NCBI RefSeq assembly: GCF_024189295.1
Contig: NZ_JAIZEN010000007.1
Span: 1-64,000, forward strand
Direction: 5' to 3'
Length of the DNA: 64,000 nt
Origin: Halobacillus sp. A1
GTDB taxonomy: Bacteria > Bacillota > Bacilli > Bacillales > Halobacillaceae
The notes under the pieces are model-generated. The model was not told where the DNA came from. It did no database searches and worked only from the letters and a program-made list of their open reading frames with translations. This document shows positions 8,893 to 18,214 of the stretch, in pieces (position 1 is the stretch's first letter; each line of letters begins with the position of its first letter). The position numbers and the translations under genes are program-made.

Positions 8893-9258
8893 TTGACTAG
8901 ACAACCAGTGCAGCAATTCAATTGTGAAAAAGAACTCACATTGTCTCTAATCGGAGGCAAATGGAAGATGATCATCCTCTGGCATTTAGGAAAAGAAGGC
9001 ACAAAGCGATTTGGAGAATTACAACGTCTGCTTCCTGACATTACGAAAAAAGTTCTCACAAACCAGCTGAGAGAATTGGAAGAGGACAAGCTCATTCACC
9101 GCGAAGTTTATCCAGTTGTACCGCCAAAAGTTGAATACTCTCTCACGGAACACGGTGAAACATTAATCCCTATTTTAGAATCCATGTATGAGTGGGGCAG
9201 CAATTATATGGAGACGGTAGGAAAAGAGAGAGACGACGTCGAATACTCCATTTTGTAG
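8893..9258 (+). CDS. HxlR (DUF24) family transcriptional regulator
   Basis: A 121-residue winged-helix regulator with the HxlR core '[16 protein letters not shown]', '[20 protein letters not shown]' and the wing up to [10 protein letters not shown]. The lone Cys in QFNCEKEL is where YodB, HypR and CatR carry their redox-active Cys, so it may sense quinones or aldehydes. TTG 8893 is favoured as the start because GGGAGAGAG lies just before it; ATG 8878 in the same frame has no ribosome binding site. It probably controls the divergent alcohol dehydrogenase. Confidence 0.85.
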   Translation: MTRQPVQQFNCEKELTLSLIGGKWKMIILWHLGKEGTKRFGELQRLLPDITKKVLTNQLRELEEDKLIHREVYPVVPPKVEYSLTEHGETLIPILESMYEWGSNYMETVGKERDDVEYSIL

Positions 9259-9313
9259 AGCTCTTTCATAGACATTTTGTTGTTTTATAATAAGTTCTAT
9301 CGAGATATTTTGG

Positions 9314-9485
9314 TGTTTTCCGTTACTAAAAATGGTGCTTGAAGGTCCGGGAAATCACTCGCTTTCCATGGGCGTACGGTGAGCTTCCTCGGGCTAACGC
9401 CCTCCGGGATCTCACCATGTACTGTTTCCCATAGGAGTCTCGCAATTTCCCGAACCTTCTTGCTATTGTGAGGATAACGGAAACA
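9314..9485 (-). repeat. Long structured dispersed repeat, copy 1
   Basis: A 172-bp element folding on itself: outer stem TGTTTTCCGTTA/TAACGGAAACA, then CGGGAAAT/ATTTCCCG, then ATGGG/CCCAT, and an inner GGTGAG/CTCACC arm with a GGGC/GCCC hairpin. Core boxes are GCGAGACTCC, GAGATCCC, GAGGAAGCT and GGAAAGCGAGT, seen on the minus strand. Three more copies lie at 9577, 30982 and 33626. No coding capacity is credible here. Confidence 0.8.
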
Positions 9486-9576
9486 TCTGTGGCCATGCTT
9501 CACATAGTAAAACTGGAACTGTGCAGAAAGAAACTTTTTCCGTATCACTTATGAAAAGATTACTCTCCGATGCCCG

Positions 9577-9746
9577 ATGGTTCGTTCATTTCATATCGGA
9601 TGGGGTGGGGGGAAACGACGAGACTCCCGCGGGAGATGGTCCTAGGCGAGATCCCACAGGGCGGAGCCCGAGGAAGCTTGCCAGGTCCCCCGCAGGAAAG
9701 CGAGTTGTTTCCCAACCACCCTGGCCAGTATACGGTAACGAACCAT
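9577..9746 (+). repeat. Long structured dispersed repeat, copy 2
   Basis: A 170-bp copy in the opposite orientation, 91 bp from copy 1. The outer stem is ATGGTTCGTT/AACGAACCAT, then GGGTGG/CCACCC, AAACGAC/GTTGTTT, GCGGG/CCCGC and inner GGCGAG/CTTGCC around GGGCGGAGCCC. Stem sequences differ from other copies while pairing is kept. The gap 9259-9931 contains these two copies and one terminator, and no gene. Confidence 0.82.
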
Positions 9747-9794
9747 TGTTCCGGGAGCGGGTCAAACACCTAACGGAGCTGACAGATTAAAAGC

Positions 9795-9828
9795 AACCGC
9801 TGAAGTGTTTGTACATTTTTCAGCGGTT
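9795..9828 (+). terminator. Rho-independent terminator upstream of fbp
   Basis: AACCGCTGAA and TTCAGCGGTT pair across a 14-nt loop, followed by TTTTT. It isolates fbp from upstream transcription. Confidence 0.75.
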
Positions 9829-9931
9829 TTTGCGAATTAATTTAACCATCAGCGTTCAAATTAAAATTTCTCCTGTAAAATAAGAAGTGAAAAGAATTTA
9901 CCAGTAATCAATTTGGAAAGGAGATACATAA

Positions 9932-11863
9932 ATGAACTCAAAATACTTAGATTTACTGGCTAAAACATATGATACCGAAGAAAAAGTAGTCACTGAAATT
10001 ATTAATCTAAAAGCCATTCTTAATCTGCCAAAAGGGACAGAACATTTTGTCAGCGATTTGCACGGAGAATATCAAGCGTTTCAGCATGTACTTAGAAATG
10101 GTTCAGGGAGAGTAAAAGAGAAAATAACCGACCTTTTTAAGGATGAAATATCCGACAAGGAAATTGATGAATTTGCGACATTAGTCTATTATCCTGAAGA
10201 AAAAATCAAGCTGATAAAGAACGGTTTTGACAATGCGAAAGAATTGAACGAATGGTACTCCCAAATCATCGAACGTATGATTAAGCTCATCTCGTATGCC
10301 TCCTCCAAATATACTCGTTCGAAATTAAGGAAAGCGCTGCCGGAACAGTTTGTGTATATTATAGAAGAATTGCTGTACAAAACGAATGATTTCATCAATA
10401 AAGAATCGTATTATTCAAAAATTGTCCAGCAGATTATTTCGCTTGGACAAGCAGATAAGCTCATTATCGGGCTTTCTTATACGACGCAGAAATTGGTAGT
10501 CGACCATCTTCATGTTGTCGGCGATATTTATGATCGTGGTCCAGAACCCGATAAAATTATGGAAACCCTCATCAATTATCCATCCGTAGATATACAGTGG
10601 GGAAATCATGATGTCCTATGGATTGGTGCGTTTGCCGGATCAAAAGTTTGTTTAGCCAATATTCTTCGGATTTGCGCCAGGTACAATAATTTAGACATTA
10701 TTGAAGATGTATATGGAATCAACCTTAGACCTCTTCTTAATCTAGCGGAGAAATACTACGATGACCATCCAGCTTTTAGGCCAAAAGTAGATTCAGACGA
10801 AAAACAATCGACGCAGGAAAAAGACCAAATTACAAAAATTCACCAAGCCATTGCCATGATTCAGTTCAAGTTGGAAAGCCCGATCATAAAGAGACGATCG
10901 TACTTTAATATGTCTGAGAGACGACTGCTTGAGAAAGTGGATTACGATAACAACGAAATTACGATTCACGGAAACACATATCCGCTTGATAACCCTTGCT
11001 TCGCAACTATCGATCCAGAGCGACCGGATCAGCTGTTAGAAGAGGAAGAACAAGTCATCGACAAGCTGCTGTTTTCTATCCAACACTCGGAAAAGCTGGC
11101 CAGACATATGAATTTCCTTATGAAAAAAGGCAGCCTTTATTTGAAATATAACGGAAACCTGTTGATTCACGGATGTATCCCTTTAGACGAAAAAGGAAAT
11201 ATGGAAAAAATGACAATCGAAAACAAAACTTACGGAGGCCGTGACCTGCTGGATATTTTTGAATATTATTTACGTCACGCTTTTGCCAATCCAGAACAGA
11301 CAGACGATCTCGCAACAGACATGGTCTGGTATTTATGGACAGGTGAATATTCCTCCCTCTTTGGAAAGAGAGAAATGACCACCTTCGAAAGGTATTTTAT
11401 TAAAGATAAACAATCTCATAAAGAGAAGAAAAACCCTTATTACACCTTACGAGAACAAGAAGACATCTGCCGTAACATCCTGGCAGAATTCGACCTTAAC
11501 CCTGAACAAGGACACATTATAAATGGACACACCCCCGTCAAAGAAATAGACGGAGAAAATCCAATCAAAGCCAATGGAAAAATGATCGTCATCGACGGAG
11601 GCTTCTCCAAAGCCTATCAATCTACCACAGGCATAGCTGGTTACACGCTGTTATACAACTCATACGGCATGCAGCTAGTCGCCCATAAACACTTCAACTC
11701 TAAAGAAGACGTCCTGCTTAATGGAACAGATGTATTATCGGTGAAACGACTGGTAGATAAAGAGCTCGAGAGGAAAAAAGTGCTGGAAACGAATGTAGGA
11801 GAAGAACTACTGCAGGAAGTCTATATGTTGAATAGCTTGATGGAATATCGCTATATGAATTAA
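9932..11863 (+). CDS. fbp: Fructose-1,6-bisphosphatase, class III
   Basis: A 643-residue gluconeogenic enzyme that hydrolyses fructose 1,6-bisphosphate to fructose 6-phosphate. Metallophosphatase motifs are in order: SDLHGEY near residue 41, [11 protein letters not shown] near residue 196, WGNHD near residue 227, NGHTPVKE and DGGFSKAYQ near the C-terminus. The length matches the Bacillus class III family (about 640-670). AAAGGAGAT precedes the ATG. It is monocistronic, between two terminators. Confidence 0.96.
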   Translation: MNSKYLDLLAKTYDTEEKVVTEIINLKAILNLPKGTEHFVSDLHGEYQAFQHVLRNGSGRVKEKITDLFKDEISDKEIDEFATLVYYPEEKIKLIKNGFDNAKELNEWYSQIIERMIKLISYASSKYTRSKLRKALPEQFVYIIEELLYKTNDFINKESYYSKIVQQIISLGQADKLIIGLSYTTQKLVVDHLHVVGDIYDRGPEPDKIMETLINYPSVDIQWGNHDVLWIGAFAGSKVCLANILRICARYNNLDIIEDVYGINLRPLLNLAEKYYDDHPAFRPKVDSDEKQSTQEKDQITKIHQAIAMIQFKLESPIIKRRSYFNMSERRLLEKVDYDNNEITIHGNTYPLDNPCFATIDPERPDQLLEEEEQVIDKLLFSIQHSEKLARHMNFLMKKGSLYLKYNGNLLIHGCIPLDEKGNMEKMTIENKTYGGRDLLDIFEYYLRHAFANPEQTDDLATDMVWYLWTGEYSSLFGKREMTTFERYFIKDKQSHKEKKNPYYTLREQEDICRNILAEFDLNPEQGHIINGHTPVKEIDGENPIKANGKMIVIDGGFSKAYQSTTGIAGYTLLYNSYGMQLVAHKHFNSKEDVLLNGTDVLSVKRLVDKELERKKVLETNVGEELLQEVYMLNSLMEYRYMN

Positions 11864-11911
11864 AGGTAATTCATATAATAGAACCTTTTAAATTTAAATT
11901 TTGTTTTACTC

Positions 11912-11951
11912 ATTAGTCATTTGCTCTCTACCTACAGAGCAAATGACTAAT
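11912..11951 (+). terminator. Rho-independent terminator of fbp
   Basis: Perfect 16-bp arms, ATTAGTCATTTGCTCT and its complement, around an 8-nt loop, followed by TTTAT. Confidence 0.8.
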
Positions 11952-12037
11952 TTTATAATCATATATTCTATTCTGGTTTGTACATGGGGAATGATTAGTT
12001 GAGGTTTTCAACACGTCTTAGTAAGGAGGGATAAGGT

Positions 12038-12844
12038 ATGAGGGTGATTATCTTATTACTACTTATTACCGGCTGTTCCACGATGACAGAAAACGGTGGA
12101 GCATCAAACAATATCCCCAGTCAAGTTGGGGAGCCTGACGCTGAGAGTGGCATGACTGATTATAAAGATTGGACTACAGAGGAGATAAGCGAAAAAGCAG
12201 GATATGAACCTTACACAAATAAATTGTTTAAAGGAATTCATTTAACGTCTACTTATCATAGGGTGGACCCAGGTGGCGAAGTAGGCACTAACGAGTCTTT
12301 TCCGAACGAGAAAATTCGCGTCCAACTCGTTGAAAGAGGAAAGGATTTAGAAGAAATTGAGGTCGTAAAAGAAGAAGTCTTTACAAAAGGTGAAAAACTG
12401 AGGGTGCAGCTTCCTGAAAAAGAAGGAGCGGTTTATACATACAGTCAAGAGGCCTTAAGTAAAGATGATGAGATTTTAGATACCGATGTAGCCATCTATC
12501 AAGTACCACCTGAAGAGTTAAACGCCCGTATGTATACAGAAAAAGAAGTTTTAGAAGCTAATGATACATTGGAAGTTCAAGTAGAGAACTGGGGACCTAC
12601 ACAATTAAACTTCGGCATGCCTTATTCTTTAGAAAAGTATAGTTCCGGCACATGGGAAAACATATCGGGAGAACAGCCTTTCGAAATGATCGGGTATCAG
12701 CTAGAACCAGACAAAACGCATACTCAGGAGATCGATTTAGCAAACCTTGATGTAAGCTCAGGCACCTATAGGGTAATAAAAACATTCGAAGCGGCACATA
12801 CAGAGCTTTCCTCACAATTGGCTGTAGAATTTGAAATTGAGTAG
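12038..12844 (+). CDS. Lipoprotein with C-terminal immunoglobulin-like domain
   Basis: A 268-residue exported protein. Residues 1-13 are a short lipoprotein signal (lipobox LITGC). A middle region of unknown fold follows. The C-terminal part (about 165-268) has the pattern of a bacterial Ig-like domain (Big_14 type): 'LEVQVENWGPTQLNFGMPYS', then LEKYSSGTW and SGTYRVIKTF. AAGGAGGGAT before the ATG supports the start. It is a single gene with its own terminator. Role unknown; surface anchored. Confidence 0.7.
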   Translation: MRVIILLLLITGCSTMTENGGASNNIPSQVGEPDAESGMTDYKDWTTEEISEKAGYEPYTNKLFKGIHLTSTYHRVDPGGEVGTNESFPNEKIRVQLVERGKDLEEIEVVKEEVFTKGEKLRVQLPEKEGAVYTYSQEALSKDDEILDTDVAIYQVPPEELNARMYTEKEVLEANDTLEVQVENWGPTQLNFGMPYSLEKYSSGTWENISGEQPFEMIGYQLEPDKTHTQEIDLANLDVSSGTYRVIKTFEAAHTELSSQLAVEFEIE

Positions 12845-12901
12845 CCTGGTATTTTGGGCTAAGTGAGGATTTGAATCGTGAGCAGATGGAAAGGGGAAAG
12901 T

Positions 12902-12926
12902 GGCGATTATCCTTAAAATAGTCGTC
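12902..12926 (+). terminator. Weak terminator after the lipoprotein gene
   Basis: GGCGATTAT pairs with ATAGTCGTC using G-U pairs, followed by TCTTTCTT. Confidence 0.45.
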
Positions 12927-13094
12927 TCTTTCTTAATTTGAGTTGCCATTGTATGGAGGCTATACAGGTTTCTGCAGTGAAAGCATATACAGCTGCGCTC
13001 CTGTGTAAGTGAATTAACTGATAGGTTGAAGTCTTTTAAAGCGAAGCGTCCTTCATTATTTTTGCGTTTGGATCATGAAAGGAAATTAATAGGT

Positions 13095-13128
13095 GGGGGA
13101 TGGGAACCACTCGTGGTTTCCAACCCCC
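13095..13128 (-). terminator. G/C-rich hairpin downstream of the cyanophycinase-like gene
   Basis: GGGGG..GGGAACCAC pairs with GTGGTTTCC..CCCCC. It lies 75 bp past the minus-strand stop at 13203 and probably ends that transcript, although the T tract is poor. The gap 12845-13202 shows no gene. Confidence 0.5.
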
Positions 13129-13202
13129 ATTCCTCTATTCTTAAAATACTGCCCTTCAGGGTTTTTCACAAAGAATATCAACACCGAGGATGAAGAGATC
13201 AA

Positions 13203-15725
13203 TTATTTTTGTTTCGCAATATCAACTTCAACCGGCTGGATATCCATGTTCACATTCAAGAAAGAATAATCATCTTTATTCCCATCTTGATATCCCCAAA
13301 AGCCTTCAGTGTTTTCTTCTTTACTAAATGTTAACTCAAATCCTTTTCCTTCATGTAAACTATAGCTTTTCACTTCGTCTTCGCGATAGTTATCAAGAAG
13401 GCTGTAGGATAAAAAGTTAGCCAAGGTCGGGTGAGGGGTGAGCACGCCTGAATGTGGGGCGGCTTCATAATCAAAGTACTCATAATCTTTTGTTGAATCT
13501 TTATGGTCACTGATTGTGAAAGTCTTTGTGTTCAGATCCAACGTATCACCCGACGTGACCCATGATAATTGGATGTCCTCATATAAAGATGGGACGTTCT
13601 CAGAATTCTCAGCTTGTGACAGGTCGACCACGGACACCCCGGCACGTCCTGCAACCTCAAGGGTTCCGGTTTGGTTATCGAAAATCAATGCCGTATCCTC
13701 GTCGATGCCGTAAGAGAATTCCTCTTCATCAGCGTGAGCGGAGGTAGTGGCAATCAATCTCCCTAATCGAGCTTTGTTATCGAAATGCTGGTCGATGATG
13801 CCGTGTGGGAAGAAACCTAATCCTTGTTCCAAGTAAGAGGCTCCGCCTTCCTGCTGGGACATGCCGTCGTACGTGTCGGTGAACCCTTTTGCTAACGTAT
13901 CATGGCTTCCGCCTCCCGCAATCATCACGTCGCTCATGATGGCGGCCCCGGCACTTGTGCCGCCTAATACAGCGCCTTTTTCATAAATGGACCAAAGACT
14001 TTCCAGAACTTTCGATTGGGTACCATCCTCGTTTAATAGTGTTGCTGTAATATCCGTTTGGTCGCCTCCGACAAACCAGATGCCGTCGTATTCTTTTATC
14101 TTTTCCGCTAATTGTTGATCATTTCTATTTTTCAACCACTCGCTCTCATCTTCTTCTGTTCCGCTAAAATCGTGATTGGAAAGAGGGAGGATATCGATGC
14201 TCTCTTCATCGACTCCATAATGGATCAAATCTTCTTTAAAGATATTTGAAGATTTTAAGCTGGAGCTTGCAGCTGGGATAATTCCTATTGTCGCATCGTC
14301 ACCAGCTTTTTTAATAAATGCATCGTAAACTTCTTCGTTGGAGCTGCCTAATGCTCCACCTGCCATGACTAAGCTGCCTTTGGTTTCAGGATTGAATGAA
14401 ATGTCAGGTGAGCTGAATGTGGAGGTGTTGTAATTTGTAAAGGCCTGGTTATTTTCTTCAAAATTGATCTGAATAGGTTCAATATCCATTTTGACATGAG
14501 CTAGTGAATAAGAATCCTTCTGGCCATCCTGATAGCCCCAGAACCCATCCGTTTCTTCTTTCTGCTCAAAGTTCAATTGAAAACCTTCGCCTTCACTGTC
14601 GTAAAGATAACTCTTCACTTCATTTGCGGCTTCGTTATCGACAAGTGAATAAGAGAGGTAGTTTGGTAATGTACCATACGATGTGAGTACTCCAGTTGCC
14701 GGGAGAGGATCAAAGTTGAAATACTCGTATCCTATGGTAGAAACCTTGTCTTCGCTGATGTTGAAGGTTTTATTGTCTGGGTCTATTTGATCTCCGGGTG
14801 ATAGGAAGCTGAGATCAAGATTGTCGATTTCTTTTCCCTTTGTTTCAGCTTCTGATGAATCGATTACTGCGACGGTGCTTTTTCCTATGATATCAATGGT
14901 GTTTTCCTTGTTATGGACAACCATCGCTGTGTCTTCATCAATGCCGTAAGCATAATTCCCTTGTGTCTCATATTCCAAAGCTGTAGCGGCTAGTCTGCCT
15001 AAGCGTGACCGTTCATTAAAGTGTTGGTCGACAATACCCCATTGGAAAAACCCGAGACCTTCCTCAATATAAACGGGTGCATACTCCTCGTCAGCATAGG
15101 AAACGTCTTCTGAAGTGAATTCCTGGTTGAACCCGCCAAGGCTGTCTCCCCCAGTGATCATGACATCACTCATGATGGCTGCTCCGGCACTTGTCCCCCC
15201 AAGAACTGCTCCATCCTCATAAATATCCCAAATCGCTTCCAAAGCTTTTGTTTTTTTACCATTTTTCTTTAAAAGGGTGTCGGTAATTTTCAGTTGATCA
15301 CCACCGACGAACCAAATCCCGTTGAGATCTTTAATTTTATTTACCATTTTGTTCTTTTGAGCATTACTCTTCCATTTTCTCTCGTTCTCATCAGTTCCGC
15401 TGAAATCATGGGAGGATAATTCGAGGATTTCAATCGATGATTCCTCTACTCCGTAAGAAATCAAATCCTCCTTAAATTTTTCAGTGGATTTCAAAGATCC
15501 TGAAGCGGCAGGTACAATGCCGATTTTTGCATTCTTGTCGCCTCCAGCTAAATCAATGAACTCTTCATACACCTCGACATTGCTTGTCCCAAGTGATCCC
15601 CCGGCAATGACAAGGCTCCCCTTAATAGCGGGGTCATCACTTCCTTTAGCTGAAATACTGGATGTTCCTGAACCGACGATGACGACCATCAATAGCGCAA
15701 GCATGATAAGCTTACTTACCTTCAT
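13203..15725 (-). CDS. Secreted tandem cyanophycinase-like (peptidase S51) protein
   Basis: An 840-residue protein with a signal peptide (about residues 1-26) and two homologous halves, about 35-440 and 445-840. Each half starts KGSLV(I/M)AGG(S/A)LG and carries the nucleophile motif GGTSAGAAIMS (Ser179 and Ser591), IWFVGGDQ, a 'DQHF' box and YGIDEDTA. These match the cyanophycinase/dipeptidase E serine fold. A C-terminal appendage with GFWGYQDG(Q/N)KD is also repeated. Cyanophycinase releases Asp-Arg dipeptides; the true substrate here is unknown. The gene is monocistronic. Confidence 0.85.
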   Translation of the reverse strand: MKVSKLIMLALLMVVIVGSGTSSISAKGSDDPAIKGSLVIAGGSLGTSNVEVYEEFIDLAGGDKNAKIGIVPAASGSLKSTEKFKEDLISYGVEESSIEILELSSHDFSGTDENERKWKSNAQKNKMVNKIKDLNGIWFVGGDQLKITDTLLKKNGKKTKALEAIWDIYEDGAVLGGTSAGAAIMSDVMITGGDSLGGFNQEFTSEDVSYADEEYAPVYIEEGLGFFQWGIVDQHFNERSRLGRLAATALEYETQGNYAYGIDEDTAMVVHNKENTIDIIGKSTVAVIDSSEAETKGKEIDNLDLSFLSPGDQIDPDNKTFNISEDKVSTIGYEYFNFDPLPATGVLTSYGTLPNYLSYSLVDNEAANEVKSYLYDSEGEGFQLNFEQKEETDGFWGYQDGQKDSYSLAHVKMDIEPIQINFEENNQAFTNYNTSTFSSPDISFNPETKGSLVMAGGALGSSNEEVYDAFIKKAGDDATIGIIPAASSSLKSSNIFKEDLIHYGVDEESIDILPLSNHDFSGTEEDESEWLKNRNDQQLAEKIKEYDGIWFVGGDQTDITATLLNEDGTQSKVLESLWSIYEKGAVLGGTSAGAAIMSDVMIAGGGSHDTLAKGFTDTYDGMSQQEGGASYLEQGLGFFPHGIIDQHFDNKARLGRLIATTSAHADEEEFSYGIDEDTALIFDNQTGTLEVAGRAGVSVVDLSQAENSENVPSLYEDIQLSWVTSGDTLDLNTKTFTISDHKDSTKDYEYFDYEAAPHSGVLTPHPTLANFLSYSLLDNYREDEVKSYSLHEGKGFELTFSKEENTEGFWGYQDGNKDDYSFLNVNMDIQPVEVDIAKQK

Positions 15726-16096
15726 AGAATTTGCTCCCTTCTTTATTTACCTCTCGATTATGAATATGCAAGATTCGTGCCAACTTAAAAACACTGAAAA
15801 ATCTGACTTTTATTTTTGTCTGGTTGTATATGGGTGAATGTGGTTTTGTTTATAAAGACCAATGTAAAACGAGGATCATACTACTTTTTGAAAAAAAGCA
15901 GGTTTAGCTAATCTTTAACAAAAAGGTTTGTTAGGAAGATTGACGATTCGTTTCATAATAGACGGTTTTCTCTAAATTCAGTCTTCGAGTTAAGGAAGGA
16001 TAGTGGAAAGGTTGATATCGACGCATTAGGAGTTTTGAAACTAAATTGAATTGGTATCGTATGTGTAATGAGAAAAATGATTTTTGGAGGGGTTAG
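15726..16096. other. Intergenic region with nothing recognised
   Basis: This 371-bp gap separates divergent genes and must contain both promoters. It is AT-rich. No clear palindrome, terminator or small gene with a ribosome binding site was seen. Confidence 0.5.
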
Positions 16097-16312
16097 ATGG
16101 GAAATGAAAAAGAAACTCCTGAAGAAAGAAGAGAAAGATTAAGACAAGAAGAATTAAAAGGAAACTATAATGGAAATTTGAAAGATTCTACTTATAGAGC
16201 GCATAATGGTAGCCTTGTTGATTTAGTAGGTGGGATAGGATGGAAAGGAACAGGAATGTTTATCATCCTAATAATAGTAGGTTTTATAGTTTATTCCTTA
16301 TTCTTTAGCTAA
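16097..16312 (+). CDS. DUF6366-family small membrane protein
   Basis: A 71-residue protein: charged N-terminus KETPEERRERLRQEELK, a GN..D..YRAHNG segment, LVDLVGGIGWKGTG, and a C-terminal transmembrane helix. This layout is that of DUF6366, a small Bacillaceae family of unknown role. GGAGGGG precedes the ATG. It opens the run of small plus-strand genes separated by hairpin repeats. Confidence 0.75.
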   Translation: MGNEKETPEERRERLRQEELKGNYNGNLKDSTYRAHNGSLVDLVGGIGWKGTGMFIILIIVGFIVYSLFFS

Positions 16313-16339
16313 AAGTCATTAAAGTAAACATCAATAAAT

Positions 16340-16425
16340 TTCTCGGATTCAAGTCATACGTTATTGGGGGAGATAGCTGCAAAAAGGGCTATCGTTTGCT
16401 GTACTAATGAGCAGGATTGTGAAAT
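16340..16425 (+). repeat. Cassette-type intergenic repeat, copy a
   Basis: Begins TCTCGGATTCAAGTC and continues with a GGGGG loop region, GGGCTATCGTTTGCTGTACTA and GAGCAGGATTGT. The same boxes recur at 17335, 17715, 18118, 18571, 19144, 19765 and 20353, each time between small genes. Confidence 0.6.
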
Positions 16426-16493
16426 AAGGCTGAAACATCATTTTCAATAAAACGTATCATTAAGGTAGAGACATATAAGAAGGGAGGTTATTT

Positions 16494-16576
16494 ATGTTTT
16501 TGGGTATTTTCTTCTTAGCAGTGGTATCTGGGGAATAATTTCACCATATTCTTGGTGGTTGATAGGGGAAAGTTGA
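16494..16576 (+). pseudogene. DUF6199-like small membrane protein, frameshifted and truncated
   Basis: GGGAGG precedes ATG 16494, which opens MFLGIFFLAVVSGE and stops at 16538. The next frame continues IISPYSWWLIGES and stops at 16576. Together they match the start of DUF6199-type proteins (MFLGxxFxxxG.ISPxSWWLxEGW). A one-base shift at the GGGG run near 16530 explains the break; the rest of the protein is missing. Confidence 0.45.
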
Positions 16577-16599
16577 AAATCACAAAGCAGTATGAGCTC

Positions 16600-16940
16600 G
16601 GTGGAAAGTCTACTCCTGTTAATAAGTGGGGAATGGATTTATGTAGCTCTCCACTTTCAACTAATTATCGAATTGTTACGGAATTAAGACAAGATGATTG
16701 GATGTATATCGCTCTCGTAAAGGTAGGGGCAATGGGGTTAACACTATTAAACTATCTCATCCCGCTTCGCACCTTAAAAAAGGGGAAGAAGTTGGCTTCT
16801 TTAACTTTGGTTCGACCGTTGTGCTATTGTTCGAAAAAAGAAAGGTCAGTCTCGATGAAAAGTTAAAGCGCGAATCCTTTAGTAAAGCCGGAAAGCCTTT
16901 GGCGAATAAAACAAACGTTAAATTCTTGGCTTCTGTTTAA
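16600..16940 (+). pseudogene. psd: Phosphatidylserine decarboxylase remnant (C-terminal part)
   Basis: Reading frame 1 gives PVNKWGM, then LSTNYRIVTEL and IALVKVGAM up to about 16730. The frame then shifts and continues [20 protein letters not shown], then [14 protein letters not shown], and ends at 16940. These are hallmarks of the Psd C-terminus, which forms phosphatidylethanolamine by decarboxylation. The LGST-type self-cleavage site is represented by FGSTV. The N-terminal half is absent, so it is a dead fragment. Confidence 0.65.
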
Positions 16941-17569
16941 AATAATATAGAGGATGGATCTTTGAATTATTTGGTGCCCACAAAAAACAATCATACTAAG
17001 AACTACATTTTAGGGGCAGTCCCCCGGGACGTTAGAGAACTAAAGGATGACTTAGTGCCCAAGGAGATCTGCTGGTATTGCCCTTCTTTTCGTACCATCA
17101 TACAGTGGAACCAGACGTTTTTGTTTTCCGTTTATAGTGTGATGGTGTCTCACCCCCGCTTTACTTAAGCATTAACGTGGTGGGGAAGACACCGTTATAT
17201 AGGTAGTCTGTTCTGAAAGGGCCATGAGAGAAATGATTTGTTGCAGGGCTGTTTCTTTATTTGTTGGAAATGCACTTGAATTTAGGTTATCTACCTTGAC
17301 GTTATAAACGCTTTTTTCAATTTACGGGTATATATCTCGAAACTGAGTCTTAAAGAAACGGGCAGGTTAGTTGAAGACTCGAATTCGAGATTATATGTAT
17401 ATTGAAACAAAATCTAGATCTTATCGTATATATAATAAGATATTTAAATAGAGGAGAACTAGGAAGGGGATTTAATTTCTATAATGTAGGTGTTATATAT
17501 AGAAGTTACTTGGACTTAGAGATAATAATTCAATGAAAATTATAATAAATTTACATAGAGGTGTTATTA
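16941..17569. other. Non-coding AT-rich region inside the cassette-like run
   Basis: No gene with a plausible ribosome binding site is seen over about 630 bp. A short open frame at 16962-17168 has low-complexity composition and no start signal. The stretch contains one repeat copy at 17335-17390. Confidence 0.5.
17335..17390 (+). repeat. Cassette-type intergenic repeat, copy b, with terminal inverted repeat
   Basis: TCTCGAAACTGAGTCTT at the left and AAGACTCGAATTCGAGA at the right pair at 15 of 17 positions across a 22-nt loop containing AACGGGCAGG. It is the most complete inverted-repeat copy in the family. Confidence 0.6.
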
Positions 17570-17707
17570 TTGAATAAAAATTACTTAGAAATTATTAAAG
17601 TTGGAAGTTTGTGCGTCATTGCTATTATATTGACGATAATAGCTTGGCACATCAACAGGATAGCAAACTACTTATATGACTTGGTTATGTTATCTGGTAA
17701 TGGTTAA
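17570..17707 (+). CDS. Single-helix membrane peptide, 45 residues
   Basis: The TTG start follows AGAGGTG by 6 bases. The peptide has a short basic N-terminus and one transmembrane helix (about residues 12-26, 'VGSLCVIAIILTIIAWHI'). It is AT-rich like its neighbours and followed immediately by a repeat copy. Function unknown. Confidence 0.45.
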   Translation: MNKNYLEIIKVGSLCVIAIILTIIAWHINRIANYLYDLVMLSGNG

Positions 17708-17714
17708 AAAAGTT

Positions 17715-17770
17715 TCTCAAGCAATCGTTTTTTAGCTAACTGGGCAGGATTGTAGAAGATTTGAATTCTA
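17715..17770 (+). repeat. Cassette-type intergenic repeat, copy c
   Basis: TCTCAAGCAATCG, then AACTGGGCAGGATTGTAGA and GATTTGAATTC, the same box order as copies a and b. Confidence 0.5.
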
Positions 17771-17799
17771 GGTAAAATTAAATGGTAGGGGGTGCTATA

Positions 17800-18108
17800 T
17801 TGAGTAGGAAGTTCTTAATCCTGTTTTCAGTTCTGTTGGTTACCATAGCTAGTGGATGTTCTTTCGGTATGGTTAGTGAAAAAATAACCGAAGAAAAAGC
17901 AGAAATAATTGCTATAGAAGATGCACCCAAATTTAAGTCTGATAATAGCAAATTTAAAGTATATAAAACAGAACAAATTGATAAGGGTTGGAGAGTAATG
18001 GTAAGTTCTTTAGAGCCTCCACACGAAGAAGTTGCTCCGAATATATGGTATGAGATTAGTGTGAACGGAAACATCATCGTAAGAGAAAATATGGCATTAG
18101 AAGAGTAA
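17800..18108 (+). CDS. PepSY-like small lipoprotein
   Basis: A 102-residue exported lipoprotein with signal and lipobox LLVTIASGC (Cys about 20). The mature part follows a PepSY-like pattern: ITEEKAEIIAIEDA, then KGWRVMVSS and WYEISVNGNII. TTG 17800 is preferred as the start because GGGGGTG precedes it; the in-frame ATG 17782 would overlap that site. It is one of the genes between hairpin repeats. PepSY modules often bind or inhibit extracytoplasmic enzymes; that role here is a guess. Confidence 0.6.
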   Translation: MSRKFLILFSVLLVTIASGCSFGMVSEKITEEKAEIIAIEDAPKFKSDNSKFKVYKTEQIDKGWRVMVSSLEPPHEEVAPNIWYEISVNGNIIVRENMALEE

Positions 18109-18117
18109 AGTCTTTGT

Positions 18118-18180
18118 TCAACTAATGGGGGCTATTGTTGAAAAACGGCTATCGTTTACTGTACTAAACGAGTAATGGAG
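18118..18180 (+). repeat. Cassette-type intergenic repeat, copy d
   Basis: TCAACTAATGGGGGCTATTGTTGA can fold with a TCAACTAAT/ATTGTTGA-type stem around GGGGGCT, then ACGGCTATCGTTTACTGTACTA as in copy a. Confidence 0.55.
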
Positions 18181-18214
18181 TTGATTAAGGAAACTTGATA
18201 ATGGAGGGTGAATG

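Noticed and set aside
9297-9790. Several open frames on both strands within repeat copies 1 and 2
   Set aside because: They follow the GC-rich inverted arms, have no ribosome binding sites and resemble no protein; composition is set by the repeat.
16962-17168. Open frame of 68 codons
   Set aside because: No ribosome binding site, no recognisable pattern, and lies in a decayed region.
17373-17391. CTCGAATTCGAGAT resembles the MhqR operator
   Set aside because: The same box recurs in all members of the intergenic repeat family without a dioxygenase or MhqR-type gene, so it is explained by the repeat.
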